Shown here piece by piece: positions 6,747 through 10,619 of a stretch of DNA of 10,619 bases. The number at the start of each line of letters is the position of its first letter. The first letter of the stretch is position 1. The notes below the pieces were generated by a model. The model was not told where the DNA came from. It searched no databases and was given only the letters and a program-made list of their open reading frames with translations. The position numbers and the translations under genes are program-made. Source of the stretch: Bacteroidaceae bacterium (GTDB lineage Bacteria > Bacteroidota > Bacteroidia > Bacteroidales > Bacteroidaceae); contig CAAGLF010000086.1 in assembly GCA_900770705.1 (NCBI GenBank), positions 1 to 10,619 on the forward strand. Direction: 5' to 3'.

Positions 6747-9584
6747 TCACTTCTTGATGACGATATTGACGATTCTGCCGGGCACGATGATGGTTTTGAC
6801 CACAGTGAAGCCTTCGAGATACTTGGCGGTCTGCTTGTCGGCCAGTACGGTCCGTTCTATTTCCTCCTTGTCGGCCCCGGCGGGGAAGTCCATCGTAAAG
6901 CGAGTCTTGCCGTTGAAGGAAATGCTGAGTGTCTGCGTGTCTTCGGTGAGATAGCTTTCGTCGAGTTTCGGCCATTGGGCGTCGCAGACGGTGGTGTCGT
7001 GTCCCATTTGGTGCCAGAGCTCTTCGGCAATGTGCGGGGCAAAGGGTGCCAGCAGCACAGCCAGCGGCTCGAGTATGGCCTGACAGCGGCATTTCTGCTG
7101 TGCCAGTTCTCCTACGGCTATCATAAAGGCGGGAATGCTGGTGTTATAGGAGAATTCCTCGATGTCGGCCGATACTTTCTTGATGAGCTTGTGTAATGTC
7201 TTGAGGTTCTCGCGGGTGGGCTCGGTCTGCTGTACGCCGCATTTGTCCCCCTCCCAATAGAGGTTCCACGTCTTCTTGAGGAAGCGGAAGCAACCGTCAA
7301 TGCCGTTGGAGTCCCAAGGCTTGCTTTGGTTGATGGGACCGAGGAACATCTCGTAGAGGCGCAGCGTGTCGGCACCGTATTTTTCTACGATATTGTCGGG
7401 ATTCACCACGTTGAACATTGACTTCGACATCTTCTCGATGGCCCAGCCGCAGATGTACTTTCCGTCCTCCAGAATGAATTCGGCTGTGGCATATTCGGGA
7501 CGCCAGGCCTTGAAGGCCTCGATATCGAGCTGGTCGTTCTGTACGATGTTGACGTCGACGTGGATAGGCGTCACATCGTAATTGTCGCGCAGATTGTAGC
7601 TGACAAAGGTATTGGTGTCCTTGATGCGGTACACAAAGTTCGAGCGGCCCTGTATCATACCTTGGTTGACCAGTTTGCGGAAGGGCTCGTCGGCGCAGCT
7701 GATGCCAAGGTCGTAGAGGAACTTGTTCCAGAAGCGGGAGTAGATGAGATGGCCGGTGGCGTGTTCGGAGCCTCCGATGTAGAGATCGACGGCTTGCCAG
7801 TAGTTATCTGCCTCCTTGCCTACCAAGGCCTGGTCGTTGAGCGGATCCATATAGCGCAGATAGTAGGCGGAGGAGCCGGCAAATCCCGGCATTGTGCTCA
7901 GTTCGAGGGGGAATACTGTCTTGTGGTCGATACGGGTGTTCTCCGTGACGCAGGTACCCTCGGTGTCCCAAGCCCAGCGTGCGGCATTGCCCAGAGGCGG
8001 CTCGCCCGTTTCGGTGGGCAGGAATTTGGATACTTCCGGCAGTTCCAGCGGCAGGGCTGATTCAGGAATCAGGTGGGGCATACCATCCTTGTAGTATACG
8101 GGGAAGGGTTCTCCCCAGTAACGCTGGCGGCTGAAGATGGCATCGCGCAGGCGGTAGTTCACCTTCACGCGCCCCAGGCCGTGGGATGTCACGAATTCCT
8201 TAGTCTTGGCGATGGCCTCCTTTACGGTCAGCCCGTTCAGCGAGAAGCCGTCCAAAGCCTCAACACCTTGCCGCGGGCTGGAGGTGACAATGCCTTCCTT
8301 GGCATCGAAACTCTCTTCCGATACGTCGCAACCTTCAATCAGGGGAATGACAGGCAGACCGAAGTGGCGTGCGAAGGCGTAGTCTCTTGAGTCGTGGGCG
8401 GGCACTGCCATAATGGCTCCCGTACCATAGCCTGCCAGCACGTAGTCGGAAATCCAGACAGGAATGCTCTCGCCTGTGAAGGGATTGACAGCATAGCTTC
8501 CGGAGAATACACCGGAGACGCGGCGGTCTGCTATGCGTTCGCGCTCGGTGCGCTTCTTGGTCGCTTCCAGGTATTTTGCCACCTCATCGGCCTGCTCGGA
8601 GGTGGTGAGCTGGCCTACGAGTTCGCTCTCGGGGGCCAATACCATAAAGGTGACGCCGAAGATAGTGTCGGCCCGTGTGGTGAAGATGGTGAAGGTGGAG
8701 TCGGAATCTTTCACGCGGAACTGCATTTCCGTACCTTCGGAGCGGCCTATCCAGTTGCGTTGTGTCTCCTTCAGGGAGTCGGTCCAGTCGATGTGGTCGA
8801 GCCCTTCCAGTAGGCGGGAGGCGTAGGCTGAGACGCGGAGACACCATTGCTTCATCTTCTTCTGTACTACAGGGTAGCCGCCTCGTTCGGACACACCATC
8901 CACCACTTCGTCGTTGGCCAGCACGGTGCCGAGCTTGGGACACCAGTTGACCATCGTTTCTCCCAGGTAGGCTATGCGATAGTTCATCAGTATCTGCTGC
9001 TGCTCCACCTCGCTTTTAGCTTTCCATTCCGCTGCAGTGAAATGCAGTTCTTCAGTCTGTGCCACGTCGAGACCCTCCGTTCCTTTCTCCTCGAAGTGGC
9101 GGATGAGCCGTTCGATGGGCTGTGCCTTTTCGCACTTGCGGCAGTAGAAGGAGCTGAACATCTGTTGGAAGGCCCACTGTGTCCAGTGGTAGTAGGCCGG
9201 GTCGCAGGTGCGCACCTCCCTGTCCCAGTCGAAACTGAAGCCTATCTTGTCGAGCTGGTTGCGGTAGCGGGCGATGTTCTGTTCGGTCGTTGTGGCCGGA
9301 TGTTGTCCGGTCTGTATGGCATACTGCTCTGCGGGTAGGCCGTAAGCGTCGTATCCCATCGGGTTGAGCACGTTGAAGCCTTGCAGCCTCTTGTAGCGGG
9401 CATAGATGTCCGAGGCGATGTATCCCAGCGGGTGTCCCACGTGGAGTCCCGCCCCACTGGGGTAGGGGAACATATTCAGTACATAGAATTTGGGCTTGTC
9501 GCCGTCTTCTTCCACGTGATAGGTCTTCTCCTGTGCCCAACGCTGCTGCCAGTGTTGCTCTATTTCTGTAAATCGGTATTCCAT
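6747..9584 (-). CDS. leuS: Leucyl-tRNA synthetase
   Basis: The 945-residue cytoplasmic class Ia synthetase attaches leucine to tRNA(Leu). The HIGH motif appears as HVGH (residues 48-51, in PYPSGAGLHVGHPLGY), and the second catalytic motif is KMSKS (718-722). The CP1 editing domain carries TTRADT (302-307) and GTGAIMAVPAHDSRD (387-401), the threonine-rich region and the Asp region that remove mischarged residues. GSSAYYLRYMDP and YIGGSEHA are further catalytic-core signatures. At 945 residues it exceeds the bacterial norm of about 860. Extra length lies around residues 150-200 (charged, Glu/Lys rich) and in the segment before KMSKS, a Bacteroidota trait as I recall it. I chose ATG 9584 because family members begin with MEY-F-EIE--WQ; an in-frame ATG 26 codons upstream (near 9662) would add a non-conserved extension. 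It is the first gene of the probable leuS-yitT-GT-rdgB operon and has its own consensus promoter at 9697-9727. Confidence 0.97.
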   Translation of the reverse strand: MEYRFTEIEQHWQQRWAQEKTYHVEEDGDKPKFYVLNMFPYPSGAGLHVGHPLGYIASDIYARYKRLQGFNVLNPMGYDAYGLPAEQYAIQTGQHPATTTEQNIARYRNQLDKIGFSFDWDREVRTCDPAYYHWTQWAFQQMFSSFYCRKCEKAQPIERLIRHFEEKGTEGLDVAQTEELHFTAAEWKAKSEVEQQQILMNYRIAYLGETMVNWCPKLGTVLANDEVVDGVSERGGYPVVQKKMKQWCLRVSAYASRLLEGLDHIDWTDSLKETQRNWIGRSEGTEMQFRVKDSDSTFTIFTTRADTIFGVTFMVLAPESELVGQLTTSEQADEVAKYLEATKKRTERERIADRRVSGVFSGSYAVNPFTGESIPVWISDYVLAGYGTGAIMAVPAHDSRDYAFARHFGLPVIPLIEGCDVSEESFDAKEGIVTSSPRQGVEALDGFSLNGLTVKEAIAKTKEFVTSHGLGRVKVNYRLRDAIFSRQRYWGEPFPVYYKDGMPHLIPESALPLELPEVSKFLPTETGEPPLGNAARWAWDTEGTCVTENTRIDHKTVFPLELSTMPGFAGSSAYYLRYMDPLNDQALVGKEADNYWQAVDLYIGGSEHATGHLIYSRFWNKFLYDLGISCADEPFRKLVNQGMIQGRSNFVYRIKDTNTFVSYNLRDNYDVTPIHVDVNIVQNDQLDIEAFKAWRPEYATAEFILEDGKYICGWAIEKMSKSMFNVVNPDNIVEKYGADTLRLYEMFLGPINQSKPWDSNGIDGCFRFLKKTWNLYWEGDKCGVQQTEPTRENLKTLHKLIKKVSADIEEFSYNTSIPAFMIAVGELAQQKCRCQAILEPLAVLLAPFAPHIAEELWHQMGHDTTVCDAQWPKLDESYLTEDTQTLSISFNGKTRFTMDFPAGADKEEIERTVLADKQTAKYLEGFTVVKTIIVPGRIVNIVIKK

Positions 9585-9696
9585 AGTGTATAATGCCGTA
9601 TGTATGTTGATGTTTGTCGTTTGTTCCGGAACAGAGGATACGCGGTTGCCGCATACCATAATGGGAAAGAGCGGAAATAGCCATCCATTCGCGGAG

Positions 9697-9727
9697 CAAA
9701 AGTACGCAAACAGCAGGGAAAGACAAA
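9697..9727 (-). promoter_or_regulatory. Bacteroidota-type promoter for leuS and the downstream operon
   Basis: On the minus strand the -33 element TTTG (9727-9724) and the -7 element TACTTTTG (9704-9697) both match the consensus exactly, with a 19-base spacer. Transcription would start near 9690, leaving a leader of about 105 nt before the leuS ATG at 9584. Confidence 0.7.
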
Positions 9728-9743
9728 ATAAATGGCGGAATTT

Positions 9744-9784
9744 GTGGCCACAACGGGGGTGTCCGCGGATTTTGTGTGGGCCAC
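9744..9784. other. Imperfect inverted repeat just upstream of the leuS promoter
   Basis: GTGGCC (9744-9749) can pair with GGCCAC (9779-9784), and the arms extend with ACAA against TTGT across a small bulge. Between them is an 8-bp palindrome TCCGCGGA. It lies about 17 bases upstream of the -33 element and has no T-run, so a protein-binding site or RNA structure is possible; neither is shown. Confidence 0.3.
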
Positions 9785-9927
9785 GAAAAAGAGTCTGTAA
9801 GCTAAATACTTGTTTTTGCTGGCCGTAAATAATGTGCGGAAAAGCCTGCCGGAACCGGAATCGGGTGTGGAAGATTCTTGCTTTGCGCGGCATTTGCCAC
9901 GGTGATAGGCTTGGTAGTGAGAGATGT

Positions 9928-9968
9928 CAAGGTCGGAAACGCCGGTAAGGAAGGGGCTTCCGACCTTG
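9928..9968 (-). terminator. Long hairpin downstream of trpB, possible terminator
   Basis: CAAGGTCGGAA (9928-9938) and TTCCGACCTTG (9958-9968) form a perfect 11-bp stem with a 19-base loop. On the minus strand it begins 15 bases after the trpB stop codon, the right place for a terminator. No T-run follows on either strand, so termination by the standard intrinsic mechanism is uncertain; it may instead protect the mRNA 3' end or bind a protein. Confidence 0.45.
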
Positions 9969-9983
9969 GTAGGGCGCAGGAAG

Positions 9984-10619
9984 TCAGGGGGTCTGTGTTT
10001 GTTGCAGATAGGTCGGCAGGTCCTTGTCGCCGCGACCGGAGAGGGTGACCACTACCACTTCTGCCGGCCGGAAGGTGAGATGACGGAGCGCTGCCAGGGC
10101 GTGTGCCGACTCCAGGGCGGGCAGTATGCCCTCTCTTCGGTTGAGACGAAGGGCCGCTTCCAGTGCCTCGTCGTCGGTAATGGCCAGCACTTTTGCCCGG
10201 CCTGTCTGTACGAGGTGGGCATATAGCGGACCGATACCGGGGTAGTCGAGACCGGCTGATATGGAGTGGGTGTCGGCCACCTGACCTGCTTCGTCCTGTA
10301 CAATCAGGGTGCGTGCCCCGTGCAGTATGCCCTCTTTGCCACGGCTGAGGGTGGCGGCGTGCCTGCCTGGTGCTGTGCCTATGCCGCCGGCTTCGGCCAA
10401 TACGATCTCAACATCTGGCTCATTTAGATAGTGGAAGATGGTGCCTCCGGCGTTTGATCCGCCTCCGATACAAGCCACCAGTCGGTCGGGGCAGGCTCGC
10501 CCTTCTGCTTCGAGCAGTTGCTCCTGCAGCTCTTCGCTGATGACACTTTGCAGTCTCGCCACCATATCCGGGTAGGGGTGAGGGCCGACTGCAGAGCCTA
10601 CTATATAATAGGTATCCTC
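9984..10619 (-). CDS. trpB: Tryptophan synthase beta chain, C-terminal 211 residues (start outside window)
   Basis: The frame is open to the right edge, and the visible part corresponds to the C-terminal half of the roughly 400-residue enzyme. TrpB joins indole, passed from TrpA, to serine-derived aminoacrylate on PLP to make tryptophan. Visible signatures are YYIVGSAVGPHPYP near the edge, the PLP phosphate-binding loop GGGSNA (visible residues 52-57), SISAGLDYPGIGP, GILPALESAHAL, whose Glu is the catalytic-pocket residue of the family, and LSGRGDKD (193-200), whose Ser contacts the PLP ring nitrogen. The Schiff-base lysine lies in the missing N-terminal half. Motifs fit the ordinary TrpA-partnered TrpB rather than TrpB2. 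No other trp gene follows: leuS begins 399 nt downstream with its own promoter, so trpB is here the last gene of its unit or stands alone. Confidence 0.96.
   Translation of the reverse strand, partial: EDTYYIVGSAVGPHPYPDMVARLQSVISEELQEQLLEAEGRACPDRLVACIGGGSNAGGTIFHYLNEPDVEIVLAEAGGIGTAPGRHAATLSRGKEGILHGARTLIVQDEAGQVADTHSISAGLDYPGIGPLYAHLVQTGRAKVLAITDDEALEAALRLNRREGILPALESAHALAALRHLTFRPAEVVVVTLSGRGDKDLPTYLQQTQTP

Larger units (their letters stand above)
9585..9983. other. Intergenic region between trpB and leuS, palindrome-rich
   Basis: No gene is supported in these 399 bases. They hold an 11-bp hairpin after trpB, a set of palindromes at 9744-9784, the leuS promoter, and a leader of about 105 nt. 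The leader contains a perfect palindrome GTTCCGGAAC (9623-9632) and a small hairpin with core GCGG-CAA-CCGC (near 9639-9655). I see no leucine-codon-rich leader peptide and no T-box. Confidence 0.55.

Noticed and set aside
9557..9688. Short upstream reading frame (about 43 codons) overlapping the leuS start as a regulatory leader peptide
   Set aside because: No run of leucine codons, no ribosome binding site, and no attenuator-like alternative hairpins; nothing supports translation.
9585..9893. 103-residue N-terminal extension of LeuRS
   Set aside because: It has no similarity to LeuRS, contains the consensus promoter, and the family start MEYRFTEIE is at 9584.
1..10619. CRISPR array, tRNA or rRNA genes, insertion-sequence transposase
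   Set aside because: I saw no regularly spaced direct repeats, no tRNA-like cloverleaf in the gaps, and no transposase motif; the only mobile trace is the remnant at 607-1175.

Overview
The window looks like a chromosomal segment from a member of the Bacteroidales with fairly high GC. Four observations support this. One gene encodes PorZ, a component of the type IX secretion system (T9SS), which is restricted to Bacteroidota. LeuRS has the long, insert-bearing form typical of this phylum. Two promoters match the Bacteroidota consensus TTTG-N19-TAnnTTTG. Strong Shine-Dalgarno sites are absent. The genus cannot be settled from the sequence; high-GC Prevotellaceae or relatives are plausible.

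Layout, left to right. Bases 1-542 hold the 3' part of a small metallophosphoesterase gene, the only gene on the + strand, with lower GC (about 47% over its first 240 bases) than the rest. Bases 607-1175 hold a broken minus-strand remnant that I read as the C-terminus of a mobilization protein (MobV/Pre-type relaxase). It has lost its N-terminal part and carries an apparent one-base deletion. A GC-rich non-coding block with hairpins (about 1179-1365) follows. The rest is core chromosome, all on the minus strand: an HU-family nucleoid protein with its own promoter (1366-1638), porZ (1850-4177), rdgB (4325-4915), a fucosyltransferase-like glycosyltransferase (4960-5772), a YitT-family membrane protein (5769-6707), leuS (6747-9584) and the 3' end of trpB (9984 to the window end).

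Transcription runs right to left. leuS has a consensus promoter about 110 bases upstream, and leuS-yitT-GT-rdgB are packed tightly (39 nt gap, 4 nt ATGA overlap, 44 nt gap), so they probably form one operon. porZ lies 147 nt further down with no recognisable promoter of its own and may be its last gene. The operon mixes housekeeping (leucyl-tRNA charging, nucleotide-pool cleaning) with envelope functions (a membrane protein, a glycosyltransferase, a T9SS surface component). trpB ends 399 nt before leuS in a region with a long hairpin, and no trpE-type gene follows it.

I found no clearly new defence or mobile system. The most interesting points are the decayed mobilization gene at the junction between accessory-looking and core DNA, the glycosyltransferase translationally coupled to yitT, and the palindrome-rich region between trpB and leuS.
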